A stretch of DNA of 64,000 bases. Source: Arcuatula senhousia (taxonomy: Eukaryota; Mollusca; Bivalvia; Mytilida; Mytilidae). The DNA is taken from positions 18,077,671-18,141,670 of the forward strand of contig OZ020316.1 in the NCBI GenBank assembly GCA_963971305.1, written 5' to 3'. Positions 32,044-43,989 of this stretch are shown piece by piece (the stretch's first letter is position 1; the number at the start of each line of letters is the position of its first letter). The notes below the pieces were generated by a model, which saw nothing but the letters and a program-made list of their open reading frames with translations, was not told the origin of the DNA and did no database searches. Position numbers and translations under genes: made by a program.

Positions 32044-32585
32044 CAAGGGGTTGCACGAATTAAGTCGTGCTAAGCATACCCACACTCGACCATTCAGAAA
32101 ACAGGACGTAGATGACCGACTGACCTGGAAAGAGGAGGCACATGCTAGAGCCGTGTACCGAATTAGAAATTAATCCCTTCAGTAGAAGCCAAAAAAATCT
32201 GTTACGAAAATTTTTCCATTTTTGACCCTAAAAATAGTCTTAGTCGGCTCTGAAAACAGGAAATAGATTACCAATTGACCTGGAAAGGGGAGGCACAGTA
32301 CAACTCATCATGCTAAAGCTGTGTACCAAATTAAAAATATATCCCTTTAGTAGAAGCTGAGAAATCTGTTGCGAAAATTTTTCCATTTTTTATCCTAAAA
32401 TAGTGTAAGTCGGCTCGGAAATCTGGAAGTAGATCATCGACTGACCTGGAAAGTAGAGAAAATGTACATCTCATCATGCTGAAGAGGTCAAGCAAATTTG
32501 AAATCAATCCCTTCAGTAGTAGTCGAGACATTGTACCGGACGGACAGACGGACGGACAAGGTGATAAGGAGTGGGGATATAATAA
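32044..32585 (+). mobile_element. Helentron-like element in intron 2 of gene 2
   Basis: 5' hairpin region AAGGGGTTGCACGAATTAAG / TCGTGC and ATACCC, three monomers (CCTGGAAAG at 32124, 32279, 32445), ACGG-type microsatellite (32538-32558) and GGTGATAAGGAGTGGGGATA at the end. Same family as 48167-49252. Confidence 0.7.
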
Positions 32586-32949
32586 AACATGTCTTTGCAT
32601 AAATTCTCTCCCATCATTCATGCAGGATGGTGATTTTTTGCCTCGTAATGAATTGACAACAGAGGCAAAGTATTGAAACTGCTGGCCTCGTTGCAGGCTG
32701 CTGACTTTAATATTTCTTCTCTTTTGTGGACTGTGTCGCCCACATCTATGAAAAATTTCATTATTAGAGTTCTTTTATTTTTAACTATTATTATCTTAGC
32801 TCAGTATTTTTCATGATGTACATTGAATAATAGACACTTTATATAATATCCGCGTGAAAAAAAGTTGGAGACTCAATACACATATAGTTAGATTTTGTAA
32901 CAGTTCATTTTAATAAATATACACTTCACTATCAATTATTTTGTTTCAG

Positions 32950-33443
32950 CTAAAAGTAATGAACACGTTTTTACAGTAAAGGTTAAATCAGAAGCAGGTG
33001 CGAGTTTGTTCCATGTCAACATTAATTCCAAAGATAAAGGTGTCGACTTGGAAGTCGTCATAGACGCAAGACCGTTTGATATATTTGAAAATAGCTTCCT
33101 AAACCAGGACTTTAAATATCAAATAGATCGCTCAATGGAAGGCGAGCTGACAAATTATTCAGTTAAAATACTAAGACCCGTTGATGTTCAGTATGAAAGA
33201 ATCTTAGCTGGGATGTTTGCCGTTGATTTATATACCAGTGATGGTTTGGCAATATCATTTTCCGATGATCGGAAAAAATATTTCTATTCGCCATTTCCAT
33301 CGAAAGAGGGAGGAGACTGCTATCTCAATCTGTCAGCAATCAAGAGGGATGGTGTACGCATGGAAAACTTTCGCTTTTTCATGCTTATTATTAGCAGGGT
33401 GTCGACGGATATTTTACTAACAAACTTTGTGTCTGATATTTAG
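32950..33443 (+). CDS. Gene 2 exon 3, terminal
   Basis: The acceptor TTTGTTTCAG ends at 32949; the phase completes a Thr codon. The frame SNEHVFTVKVKS.. runs to TAG at 33441-33443 (total spliced 711 bp). It is clearly homologous to gene 1 exon 3 by the paired landmarks KGVDLEVVID, YQIDR, LRPVD and KRDGVRMENF. One Cys (DCYLNL) is present. Without the exon 2 stop the protein would be 236 aa with a signal peptide. Whether it is expressed cannot be told. Confidence 0.65.
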
Positions 33444-33486
33444 ACTATCATTGTCTACATTAAACAAAATATGCAAGAAAATGTAT

Positions 33487-33492
33487 AATAAA
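33487..33492 (+). promoter_or_regulatory. Polyadenylation signal of gene 2
   Basis: AATAAA 43 bp after the stop codon, the expected position for a short 3' UTR. Confidence 0.55.
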
Positions 33493-33493
33493 T

Positions 33494-35640
33494 GACTTTT
33501 TATACATTTAATCCTGTCTTGTAATAACAAGATATAACAATAAGGGACCAGCCATTGAACTGGAAAGGGGCGGGGATTGGTTTATTGTTTTTATCTCACA
33601 ATAAAAACACATTTAAAATCAAATCGATAAAAGTTTAATCAAAGAACTGACAGTGCTAATATAAGTTAACAAATCATCATTGCTTTCATAAATTCACTCT
33701 CCTTATGACTAAAGTTCGCGTTGTTAATTGGTATTCAGTGGTTTTTGTTTTACTGTGTTTTATATGTTGTCTGTTTTTTTCGTCCTGTCTTTGTTCGTTG
33801 ATTTTATCTCGGCCCTTTCAGATACCCCATTGGTACCACTGCTTCTTTTCATATATTAAATAATATTCTATACTCTGGGTCACCCTTCAGTGTTTGTACA
33901 AAAATATTGGAATTTTTTAAAATAGTTGTAAAAAAGTCAAAAAACCTACCCAGGACACTAGTTTTACCATTTCCAAGCGTTTCGCATTGTTTACAATGTA
34001 AATGGTTCACTGAGATTGAAGCTCCGCCCATTTCTAAATCCTTACGGGGAATTAACATTGTGGAAAACGCCATTACTTAGCGCCTAGCAACAGTGGGGAG
34101 CAATTCTGTTTTCACTTGTCAATCACATGATTGGGAAGATCCGTAAATTGTCGGAAACCAATCAAATTATTCCATTCGACGGCCAGATTTTTTGCGCATT
34201 TAATTAATGAATGGAATGGCGCGATTGACATGGATGAACCACGTGGATCCACAGGTAAGGAAAATTATGCTTTGATAAATGTTATTTTAAAGAGGTTTGA
34301 ATCGTTGCAGATGTATTTCAGACACTAGAGCTGACAGTCAGAATCTTGTAAACACGTTCTTATTTTCGTTTTTGCCGACCCGATTTGCTTCCATAAAACT
34401 AAAAGTTAAAACATTTACTCGTTGAGGTGACTGAGTCATTATTATGTGTTTTATATCACGAAACGATCATTACATCATTGTCATGTAACTAGGTTACCGT
34501 TAATTTTGTGACTGTGTACATGAACCGTGTGGAATGCCACAGTGATGCTTCAAATCATACACATAATGTACGTGTGCCAATTGCAAGATGTCAACGTACA
34601 TTGATTGTCCTATTACTAAAGTTCCAGATTAACGTTAGCCTTTTTTAAAAATATATTGTAAGTACATTGTGCATGATGTAGCCTAGGTTTTTATTTTTTA
34701 ATCAAAATAAACACAAGAAGGTAACTTGAAGACTTAAAATAGAAAAAAAAGTACATTGTATTACATGTACCTACATTTATAACTTGCAAATTTTATACAG
34801 CTACTTTTGGTACAAGTAACAAGTTTCTATGCTTCTACTGATGGTATCAGATATCAAATCTGTTTCACAGTTGAGTATGATACATGCACATGTAAGTGCC
34901 TCTCCTTTAGGTCATCTACTTTCTGTTTTCTGAATTGGTGAGTGGGGTATCCTTAGGTCATGGAAAAATTATTCATAGATTCTCATCCAAATTTACTAAA
35001 ATATGGGGCGGGTGGGCAGATTAATGTTTTAATTTTTTAATTTTATCCATTGATACAGACATACAAATTAACCCATCCATGTAGTATTAGCATGAATTTG
35101 ACACAATGATTCACATATCTGTACATGTACATGGTACAAGGAAAATCAACATCACATATACAAAAGTAATGTTAAAAAGAGAAGCTAGACACTTTATTTA
35201 AAAAAAAAAAAACAATGTTTCATGATCTCATAACATTTGTCATTTGTTAATTGAAATTTGAAATCCATCAATTAATGGTAAAGGAATTAACATTGGCATC
35301 ATGATAAAGTTTAAAATATATAGTTGTTTTAAATTTTTTTTGCAGCAGGAAGAAAAGACATCCAACCTCACCATGCTCACACTGAATACATTTTGACATT
35401 GCATCATGCATGTAAGATAATTTCTTGTGAGTTTTGTTTATTTAACATTAACAACAAGATTTAATTTAAGCATGTATGTGCAATTTGAATTATAATAACA
35501 TGTAAAAATAAATACATGACTAAGTCTAATATGTGATAAGATTGTTTCTTGATTTTTATACATATTTTAACATGTTTAATATTAAATGAAAGATGATGAA
35601 ATTAATGAAATATTTAACTAAAAAAATATGTGCGTTTAGT
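33494..35640. other. Intergenic; possible small spliced exons
   Basis: A GC-box-like CTCCGCCC (34021) precedes a short open stretch with ATGGATGAACCACG (34231) and donor GTAAGG (34256). An acceptor TTTTTTTGCAG near 35345 would continue that frame for about 22 codons to a GTAAG near 35411. This could be a tiny gene or non-coding RNA; nothing else supports it. Confidence 0.2.
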
Positions 35641-35649
35641 TTAAACATA

Positions 35650-35965
35650 TATATTTATTGCGAGTATCAATTCATTGTGATTTCCTTTATCATAAGTACC
35701 AAAATTAGGTTTGTCGGATATCTACTTCCTGTTTACTGACATATTCAATTTTCTACATTACTAGTCAATTGTTGAAAATTCTCGTAACATTTTTTCTCAG
35801 CAAATACATATCAGAGTGACTTGAAATTTGGTATGAGAATTCAGTGTGAGGTCGTTAATTGCGAGTATCAAAATGAGGTCTGTATAATAGCTACTTCCTG
35901 TTTACCGACATAGTTCATTTTGGGGGTAGCAGGGGTATACTGAGTGAGCAGTAACTCAGATTCCT
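35650..35965 (+). repeat. Fragment of a tandem-repeat element
   Basis: Two units share TTGCGAGTATCAA and CTACTTCCTGTTTAC (spacing about 200 bp). The stretch ends in GGGGTAGCAGGGGTATACTG and a CTGAGT..ACTCAG hairpin, resembling the 3' end of Helentron-like elements. Confidence 0.45.
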
Positions 35966-36799
35966 TGGTTTTTTTTTAATTTGATCTACATGTAATGTTT
36001 TTACAGGTACATGTATGTGTACATACTTAGTATATCAAGTTTGTTACTTTATATTTATATGCTTTTTTTAATTTTAGTTTATTTTGATCTTTTCAGAATA
36101 AATGGAGTATTTGGAATAAAAAACTTGCTTACCACCAAAAATGCATCAGTTATGAGGCCCTCTTACCAAAAAGTATACACAAGCAAATAACATTATACTA
36201 ATAGACTTTAAATAAAATTATAAGTAAAGAAAGATAACTCTTACACATTATTAACAGAACATAATCTTGATCAGTTACATATAATTTTGAGTAATTATGT
36301 ACAATAAAATGAATGGTTATAAGTTACACATTTTTTTTTATTTTGTCTCAGTTAATATTCGTTCAGTTATTGTGTTGTCATTTTTCACTAAAGTTGGTCC
36401 TTAAAGAAGTTTTGTTTGTGCATACAACGCACATGAAGTACATGTACATATGATTTTAATTGGTGCTTACTAAAATATAGGATATCTGCATACTGATAAA
36501 GAGTAGGTATTTGCTCAGTTCTTGATTTGAAACTCAGATTTCTGATTTTTTGGAAAATTGATGTCATGGTTTTGTACAAGTATGAGGTATCAAAATGGTG
36601 TTTTCAACAATAAGTAATTTTGAATTTAATGTGTTGTATAGATAAAAAAGGTAACTTAGTAAGAATTAATAGTTGATCAATACGAATGCTGTTGAAAGTA
36701 CCCCCAAAATGAGGTAACAGTAACTTGAAATGGTAACAGTAACCCAAAGTATCAGTTTACTAGATTCCATATACAAATATGAATTAGTATTTTTTTTAT

Positions 36800-36905
36800 T
36801 ATAATACCTCATGCAACAAACATGCAACTTTGTTGCGGAAGGTATAATGTTTTTGAATGGTTAGTCATGCAGTCCGTCTGTGATCATAGTTTGTGAACAC
36901 AACTC
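36800..36905 (-). mobile_element. Helentron-like 3' end fragment
   Basis: GCAACTTTGTTGCGGAAGGT, ATAATGTTTTTGA and GTCCGTCTGTGATC are the complement of the 3' end of the 13814-14695 element. Confidence 0.6.
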
Positions 36906-36913
36906 CTCTGAAA

Positions 36914-37015
36914 CTTCACAGGAAAAGGGGAGAGATGGGTAGGGGTGGAAAATTTAGCCTATGTGGTGCACTACTTTGCGGTCCAAAAAGGGGTCTTTTA
37001 CTTGCATGAAGCGCA
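36914..37015 (-). mobile_element. SINE-1 fragment
   Basis: GGAAAAGGGGAGAGATGGGT through GGGGTCTTTTACTTGCATGA; both ends truncated. Confidence 0.75.
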
Positions 37016-37099
37016 TTGCTGCATGGCATTAGAAGTGAATTAAATAAATGTTACATTAAAACGACCAAACTGGGATGATCAATCTCATATATCCAAGAA

Positions 37100-37390
37100 A
37101 AAGACGAAGCAAGGCAATAACTCACCAGAGAAATTAAAGATCGCAATGGTCCTGATTTTGTACATCCAGGTTTTATGGTGCCAAACCTCCTTCTTCCATT
37201 GCGATCAAAGCACAACACGGTCGTGAGACATAAGGGATAAAGAGGTAATCATCTCAGCACAACAACCTGTCACAATCTATTTGAAACATCACGAATCATT
37301 TCAAGTGATATGATTTTGAATTTTGCTATTAATGGCTGATATCGAAAATAAGAGACCGTGTGAGCTGCACTTTCTTATAACCCTGGTCTA
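37100..37390 (+). repeat. Dispersed repeat R (copy 3)
   Basis: GATCGCAATGGTCCTG, CTTCCATTGCGATC, ATCATCTCAGCACAACAA and CCCTGGTCTAA in the usual order. Confidence 0.65.
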
Positions 37391-37439
37391 AGTGAATGAT
37401 ACACCTACCAGTTTACAACGCCAAGGCTCTTTTAACGAG

Positions 37440-37676
37440 TGAAATTTCAAGTATTTTATTTTTGGAATGACACTGCGTCCAACAGAACATACGGGGTTTA
37501 TGCTTTTGTTCCGCGGGGTGTCAGTTTCGAAGCGGAGAAATTCGCAGACGGGTATGTTTATTTTCTTTTTTTTTACGAAAACATTGCAGAGTTATTACAA
37601 AACCAATATAGCACGGAAGGTAGCAATAAACGTGGATGACATTACAGCGTACAATGTCTATGAAACTGTTCTGTGA
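37440..37676 (+). other. Possible two-exon gene fragment
   Basis: An open stretch reads VFYFWNDTASNRTYGVYAF and PRGVSFEAEKFADG up to a GTATGT donor (37552). An acceptor TTTTTTTTTTACGAAAACATTGCAG-like region ends near 37588, followed by SYYKTNIARKVAINV.. to a TGA at 37674-37676. It looks protein-like but I do not recognise it. Could be a terminal gene piece or a retroelement relic. Confidence 0.25.
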
Positions 37677-38104
37677 AGATCAAACACTCAAACATAAGTT
37701 GCAATGATGAAAAAACGATACCCCGATCAAGCTCGGATTGAGTACATGCAAACAAATACATTGCTATTGACAAATACATGTTGTGGTCTTTGTATACGAG
37801 GATACCAACCTTATTTAAGATAAATCACCATCTACAACCAACGCTTTTTCTGAGTAATACAAAAATATAGATGTTGCGTATGGGGTGTGTGTCTTCTCTA
37901 AAAGGTGGGGTGTCGGCTCTCGTTTCATTTGAAAATGTCACCAAGCGAATTCGCTCAATTTCACCACATTTTAGCGACTTGTGACATTCAGTAAATGTTC
38001 TTGTTTATTCACTATTGAAAAAAAACATACATTATTACCGAACAAACATTTTAAGACCATATTAAATCCTTTAATGCAATAGACATTTTATGTATCGAAG
38101 TACA

Positions 38105-39880
38105 ATGCTGCTAGTTCAAAGTCTACTAACAAACAATTATTACTGTGTGAGATTTTTCTTGCCAGTGAATAGATTTCCAATGCTGTTGTCTAAAAGTGTG
38201 CTTGGAAACCACAAGAAGTCAAATGATGTTAGTTCAAAGTCTGCTAATAAATAATTATTACTGTGTGAGATTTTTCTTGCCAGTGAATAGATTCCAATGT
38301 TGTTGTCTAAAAGTGTGCTGAGAAACCACAAGAAGTCCAATGCTGCTAGTTTAAAGTCTGCTAACAAACAATTATTACTGTGTGAGATTGTTCTTGCCAG
38401 TGAATAGATGATCAATGCTGCTGCCTAAAAGTGTGCTTGGAAAACACAAGAAGTCCAATACTGCTAGTTCAAAGTCTGCTCCCGTGCGGGGCCCGGGAGG
38501 CGAATAGGCCCGCAGCAGCGCTAAGCTTGTCGGTAAAAGTCCATTAAAGAACGCTCAGAAACCTGACATCGGGGTCAGGCCGCTTTGCCCACAAAGCGAC
38601 TGGGATGTGTGCCCCAGGTGGTTGAATGGGGCAGCCCTGCCATCGAGAGATGCGGGGTCGTAAAGCGATAATGCGGAAAACCTGACCGCAAACCACAGTG
38701 GTGCACCGTGTTGGGAAAAATGTCACGTTCCTCGCACGTTAAAGAACCCTGCTGCAGGTCTCGGTAAGAGTAGGACCCGTAGGATCCCCATGCAGGAGGC
38801 TAAATTTCCCGTCCCCACCCATCACTCCTTTTTCCAGTGGCAGTCAAAACTATCCTACCCGATTGGCCTTGTGTCCCCATTTTCTCCACTTCATCATCAT
38901 TTCATGTTCATTGTATCACCATTTTCATGTTCATCTCCCGTATATAGCCGAAATCGTGCTGCTTGGGAGTAAAGCAATAACTAACTAACTGCTAACAAAA
39001 AAAAATATTACTGTGTGAGATTTTTCTTGCCAATGAATAGATGTCCAATGCTGCTGTCTAAAAGTGTGCTGATAAACCACAAGAAGTCCGATGCTGCTAG
39101 TTCAAAGTCTGCTAACAAACAATTATTACTGTGTGAAATTTTTCTTGCCAGTGAATAGATGTCCAATGCTGCTGCCTAAAAGTATGCTTGGAAACCCACA
39201 AGAAGTCCAATACTGCTAGTTCAAAGTCTGCTAACAAAAAAATATATAACTGTGTGAGATTTTTCTTGCCAGTGAATAGATGTCCAATGCTGTTGTCTAA
39301 AAGTGTGCCGAGAAACCACAAGAAGTCCAATGCTGCTAGTTCAAAGTCTGCTAACAAACAATTATTACTGTGTGAGATTTTTCTTGCCAGTGAATAGATG
39401 TCCAATGCTGTTGTCTAAAAGTGTGCATAGAAACCACAAGAAGTCCAATGCTGCTAGTTCAAAGTCTGCTAACAAACAATTATTACTGTGTGAGATTTTT
39501 CTTGCCAATGAATAGATGTCCAATGCTGCTGTCTAAAAGTGTGCTGGGAAACCACGAGAAGTCCAATGATGCTAGTTCAAAGTCTGCTAACAAAAAATAT
39601 TACTGTGTGAGATTTTTCTTGCCAGTGAATAGATGTCAAATGCTGTTGTTTAAAAGTGTGCTGAGAAACCACAAGAAGTCCAATTCTGCTAGTTCAAAGT
39701 CTGCTAACAAACAATTATTACTGTGAGATTTTTCTTGCCAGTGAATAGATTATCACTTAGTTAATCGAACTGTCACCAAGAAGTCCTAAGCTGTTGTCTG
39801 GAAGTGTTGTTCTTGGAAGTTGAGGATCAATGAAGAGTCCAAGGCTGGTGGTTCTTGTCTGCTAACAAACAATTATACCT
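38105..39880. repeat. 118-bp tandem repeat, ~11 copies
   Basis: Spacing of 117-119 bp is constant on both sides of the SINE. Monomers contain GTGAGATTTTTCTTGCCAGT and AGAAGTCCAATGCTG. Long ORFs on both strands here are by-products of 118-bp periodicity. Confidence 0.9.
38481..38990 (+). mobile_element. SINE-2 in the 118-bp array
   Basis: Head CCCGTGCGGGG at 38481, tail (AACT)n to 38990. The monomer is cut after GTCTGCT and resumes at GCTAAC, so the duplication is at most about 5 bp (CTGCT). Confidence 0.85.
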
Positions 39881-40879
39881 GTGTGAAATTTTTTGCCAGT
39901 AAATGGATAACCAAAACCAAGTAAACATGTCATTGAGATTAAGATCTAGAAGTCCAATTACCCAAATTTTATTTGTTGAAATAAAAAAAAAATTAAATAA
40001 ATTTGCATTCTGTTTTGAAAATAATTTGAACTGAGGGGTTTCCGATAAGCTCTAGATAGTGGCAATAGGGGTTTGTTTGGGAGACATCTTGTGACTCGCT
40101 TGCGATCACAATCAAACCTAGTTTTGTTTTGTTTTTACATTTTTAAATTTTTCAGATGAAATCTGTTTATTTAAATAAATCTGTTTTAAATAACGATTAA
40201 GAAATATCATATTTAGTCCAAAAAATCCAAAAGTTAGACACAGTTAGAGGCTATCCCTAGGCGCTTCGTTGGAAGTATTTTGAGTCATCAGGCTCCTTTA
40301 GACGGTGCTGACTGTCCGGATACTTTCCCAACTTTTATCTTGCGTTTGCTCTCCTTCTTTCTTGGCAAATCAAAATCGTGATTCCTGGAAATCAATTAAT
40401 AGTATTTAAATACAGATATATATTATTCATAATGTAAAAAAATAGCACTTTGGTTGGTTTTACTTAAAATACCAAGGACAAATGCATTATAATAAAACTA
40501 TTCGAACAAAAACATCAACATATATAGCCTAAAACAAAATGTCAATCTAAAATTGATACGTTGGATGTGTTGCAATAATCAGAAAACTATTAACTCTTTC
40601 AGAGCAATTCATGTACTCAGTTTGCGTTGTCAGTAGATATTAAGTTTTTTCAGTGTTTTCTGTTTGCTCGTGTTGTTTTCATTTTTGGTTTGTCGGTTTG
40701 ATTTTGCATTTTTTAGACTTAACTATCGTGGGCATCTTTGCTTTTATAATCCATATAACAGAAAATAATGAGATGTGGAATAGGCTAGTGTACACCACAC
40801 AACCCACATAATTCATGTAATTAGCGGGTTGGACGAAGTTGAAATTGTCTAAGGATCCTTTCGTTTGTTATCTGAACAT

Positions 40880-41110
40880 ACTAACAGAATGGCTGTAAAA
40901 ATTAAAATGACAAGAAAGTTCCAGACAATAAATTTTGCTACCCATGACGCACGTTTCGTCTTTACAAGACTCATCAGAGGCGCTCTGCCAAAAATATTGA
41001 AAAAGCCAAAAATATATTATAATGAAGAGCAGAGAATAATTAAACCAAAATATACCGAACTGGGCAACCAAGTTATAACTAAGATGATCGACCTATGTCT
41101 GAGGTAGGAA
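40880..41110 (+). repeat. Dispersed short repeat, copy 1
   Basis: TTTCGTCTTTACAAGACTCA and CAGAGGCGCTC with flanks AAAATTAAAATGACAAGAAA and CTGAGGTAGGAAG. The same core recurs at 41255-41395. I associate this motif (GACGC..TTTCGTC..CTCATCAG..GCGCTC) with a short repeat abundant in mytilid-type bivalves. The 80-residue frame inside is an artefact. Confidence 0.6.
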
Positions 41111-41254
41111 GAATCTTAGGGTTTAGTCAATTTTGAAATTTGAACGAATAATTTAAAGCTTTGATGTGTTCTCCAACACAAAAGTGTTGGTGCTCGAGCG
41201 GGCTAACCTCGGGGAATTAAAACTCCACCAGCAGCGCTAACCTTCACGGGTGTT

Positions 41255-41395
41255 CAAAATTAAAATGACAACAAAGTTCCAGACAATAAATTTTGCTACG
41301 CCTGACGCGCGTTTCGTGTTTACAAGACTCATCAGAGGCGCTCTGCCAAAAATATTGAAAAAGCCAAAAATATATGACAATGAAGAGCACAGGTA
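41255..41395 (+). repeat. Dispersed short repeat, copy 2
   Basis: Near-identical to 40900-41040 (CCAGACAATAAATTTTGCTA, CTCATCAGAGGCGCTCTGCC), with GACGCGCGTTTCGT in place of GACGCACGTTTCGT. Confidence 0.75.
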
Positions 41396-41399
41396 AGGT

Positions 41400-43050
41400 T
41401 GTAAATACGTGGTTTCACGTTAACATTGTTGACCCCCCTTTTCATCCCGAGTATAAACTAGATGAAATTACATCGGTAAGTAAAATATTTCTTCTGAAAA
41501 ACAAACGAGAAAAAAATTTGCCATGCAAAATTAAATTTTTACCTTGGTGTGATAGATAGAATTTCAGGAATAAGGAGACCATGCCTTTTCGGAATTGTCA
41601 TCGAAATGTCTCCCTCATGGTCTGGATATACGCCTGAATATCTGCTTGTTCTCATAATGAATCACATGAAAAAGACAAACAAAGCTTATTGTTAAACTAG
41701 ATAAATAAAACATGGTTATTGAATTTAAATACATATCACACAACAATGGATGTTAAAAATATAGTAGCGGGATATACAAGGTTCACAAACGTATTATTTA
41801 GATTTTTACGTTCAATCCCTACTTACAAATCAGGGGCAGATACAGACACTTTCGAAAAGGGGTTCTACATACTGGCTGCTGTGTACCAAAAGGAGGGGTC
41901 CAAGCCAATTTAGCTGAGTGAGTGAGTGAGTTGGTGTTTTACGCCCGTGCAACGCTATATAGGTTATTTACAGGCGATGAACATGAAAAGGGTGATAAAA
42001 TGAACATGAAACGATGATGATAAATGAAATATGGGGGTGGGATGGGAAACAAAGGACCGGTAAATTTTGAAGAACCACAGGAAAAGGGGAGAAGTGGGTA
42101 GGGGCGGAAAATTTAGCCTATGTGGTGCACTACTGGGCGGTCCACAAAGGGGTCTTTTACGTGCATGAAGCGTGGCACTCTCCACACACGTTGGCCCACT
42201 ATGGTCGGCGGTCAGGGTTTCCGTATTATAGACCTGACAACCCCCGCGGACGAGGGCCACCCTATTCAGCCACCTAGGGTACACACTTGGTCGCTCTGTG
42301 GGCCGAGAACTGACCCGACGTCAGAATCCTAAGACCCTTAGTCGCCTCTTACGACAAGCTAGGCTCTGCTGCGGGCCTATTCGCCACCCGGGCCCCGCAC
42401 GGGACCCAATTTAGCTGAAAATTTACTTGAAAAGTTTTTAAAAATAGGAGGAAAAGAAGGGGTTCCCACATCCGGAACCACCCCACTCCGTATCTACCCA
42501 TACTTACAGCAGGGACTTGTAATTTGAAATGAATCAATTTGTCATTAATTCATCGTAACCTTATGCCGTGATACGAGTGTTGCATGCTCGAATTTTAAAT
42601 CAAATTAAATTTTATAAGTATTATTTTGACTACATTTTGGTAGGAAGCGACAATTTGATTTTTATGATCTGATATGGATATACTTTTGCATTTTTTTCGT
42701 TTTTGGAAAATTGACGACTATTATTTTTCGTTCAAAATCACCATAATGTTTAACCAAACTCTACATCCGGCCTGTTTTATTTTAAATTTCACACCCTTTT
42801 AATCAAATGATCGCTTCCCTATTTGGTAGAACGGCCAAATATGAAGATGAATATAAACATGTACTTGACCAACCTTTTAGAAGTTGACTTGCAAGTCATG
42901 ACTTCGACAACGCTAGACATCAAGCTAGGTACATCAGGTGCCTTAATGAGACCTGTGTCGTTGGATAAAGTGTTTGCACAATTCCAAATGCCAAATTCCA
43001 GACTGCCAATTCATCTGATATTATATGTATCAGAAAGCACATGGAGTTGA
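41400..43050 (+). pseudogene. Unrecognised gene fragments, interrupted by SINE-1
   Basis: Three protein-like stretches lie on the plus strand: VNTWFHVNIVDPPFHPEYK.. to a GTAAGT donor (41474); DVKNIVAGYTRFTN.. ..FYILAAVYQKEG (41750-41897), which resumes after the SINE as ANLAENLLEKFLKIGG.. ..PYLQQGLVI and a stop (about 42516) with a one-base frame change; and, after a possible acceptor TTTGGTAG, RPNMKMNINMYL.. to a TGA at 43048-43050. I know no family for them. The SINE duplication sits exactly between the two halves of the middle stretch. Confidence 0.3.
41918..42405 (-). mobile_element. SINE-1 full-length
   Basis: Tail (GTGA)n at 41918, head CCCCGCACGGGA near 42404. The 13-bp duplication CCAATTTAGCTGA lies at 41905-41917 and 42406-42418. 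Confidence 0.9.
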
Positions 43051-43420
43051 AGTTTACTCTCTATATCTATAAGCATGCCTTCGAATGTTACAACAGGAAT
43101 TCCTTTTGAAATAGCGCCCTGCAGGAGGAAATCTGCAAAAATCTATACCATCAAGTAAAAACATTCTAATTGCGACTAATTTGTTTATACGAAGAACTGG
43201 GTCGTCGCATGCCGAATACCACTCTCGAATTAACTTTGTTAATTCAGAGATTCTAAGAACCCATTATTAAGCCAGTCTCATCGAAACTGAGAAAGTCTCT
43301 TTTAATCTTCAGTTTCTCAAAAGGGGAATTCATGCATATTTTGCTTTAAATAAGGGAATGAAACAATTTAAGTCAAAGAAAAAAGCAAAAGATAAGACAT
43401 AAAGTTTGTAACAATTCTTT

Positions 43421-43442
43421 AATAATAATAATAATAATAATA
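43421..43442. repeat. (AAT)n microsatellite
   Basis: Seven AAT units. Confidence 0.9.
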
Positions 43443-43492
43443 TATTGTCATATAAATAATAGTTTACTTATAGTGTCAATTTGCAACAATCA

Positions 43493-43885
43493 GATTAAAT
43501 TTAATCATAAAAGAAATTATCCATTCATTTGGTTTGTTGACTGAATATCATAACATGGCTATATAACCTGATTAAATTTAATCCATACAACTGGTACTAT
43601 AAAAATACTGAAGCAAAATCATAAATAAAAGTTAACACATATATTCCAACAGAAAATGATAAAATCTGAATGAAAATTATTACAAAAATTTCTCAAAAAA
43701 ACAAAACAAAAAAAACTTTGGATTAAAATTAATCCATATGTTTCATTAGCAGAAAATAACAGCAGCTTCCGATTAAATTTAATCAATACATTTCATGAAC
43801 AGAAAGTAATAGAAACTTTGGATTAAAATTAATCCATACATTTCATCAACAGAAAGTTAAAGCAACTCTGGATTAAATTTAATTC
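43493..43885. repeat. Six palindromes GATTAAATTTAATC / GGATTAAAATTAATCC
   Basis: Palindromes start at 43493, 43570, 43720, 43771, 43820 and 43870; the last four are spaced 49-51 bp with partly shared spacers (ATACATTTCATCAACAGAAA), i.e. a short ~50-bp tandem repeat. Each carries paired TAATC/GATTA homeodomain-type half sites. A regulatory role is speculation. Confidence 0.7.
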
Positions 43886-43989
43886 ATACACATTTTATAA
43901 ACATAAATTAATTTTAAGTTATAGAATTTAATAAGGTAAGTTATATAACACCATAATAAGAGTAAATAATCCACAGCATTTTATACTAA

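Larger units (their letters stand above)
38105..40121 (+). mobile_element. Helitron-like element with 118-bp array
   Basis: About eleven monomers of 118 bp (landmark TGCTAGTTCAAAGTCTGCTA) are followed by unique sequence and a 3' end GTTTGGGAGACAT, hairpin TTGTGA..TCACAA (40089-40111), then CTAG (40118-40121) and T. The terminal hairpin is identical to that of Helitron unit 3 at 16450. The 5' end was not found. A SINE-2 interrupts the array at 38481-38990. Confidence 0.65.

Noticed and set aside
33217..33420. 67-aa plus-strand frame
   Set aside because: Out-of-frame shadow of gene 2 exon 3.
39112..39726. Overlapping 69-101-aa frames on both strands
   Set aside because: Period-118 repeat without stops in some frames; not coding.
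40865..41107. 80-aa plus and 67-aa minus frames
   Set aside because: They cover a dispersed short repeat that recurs at 41255-41395.
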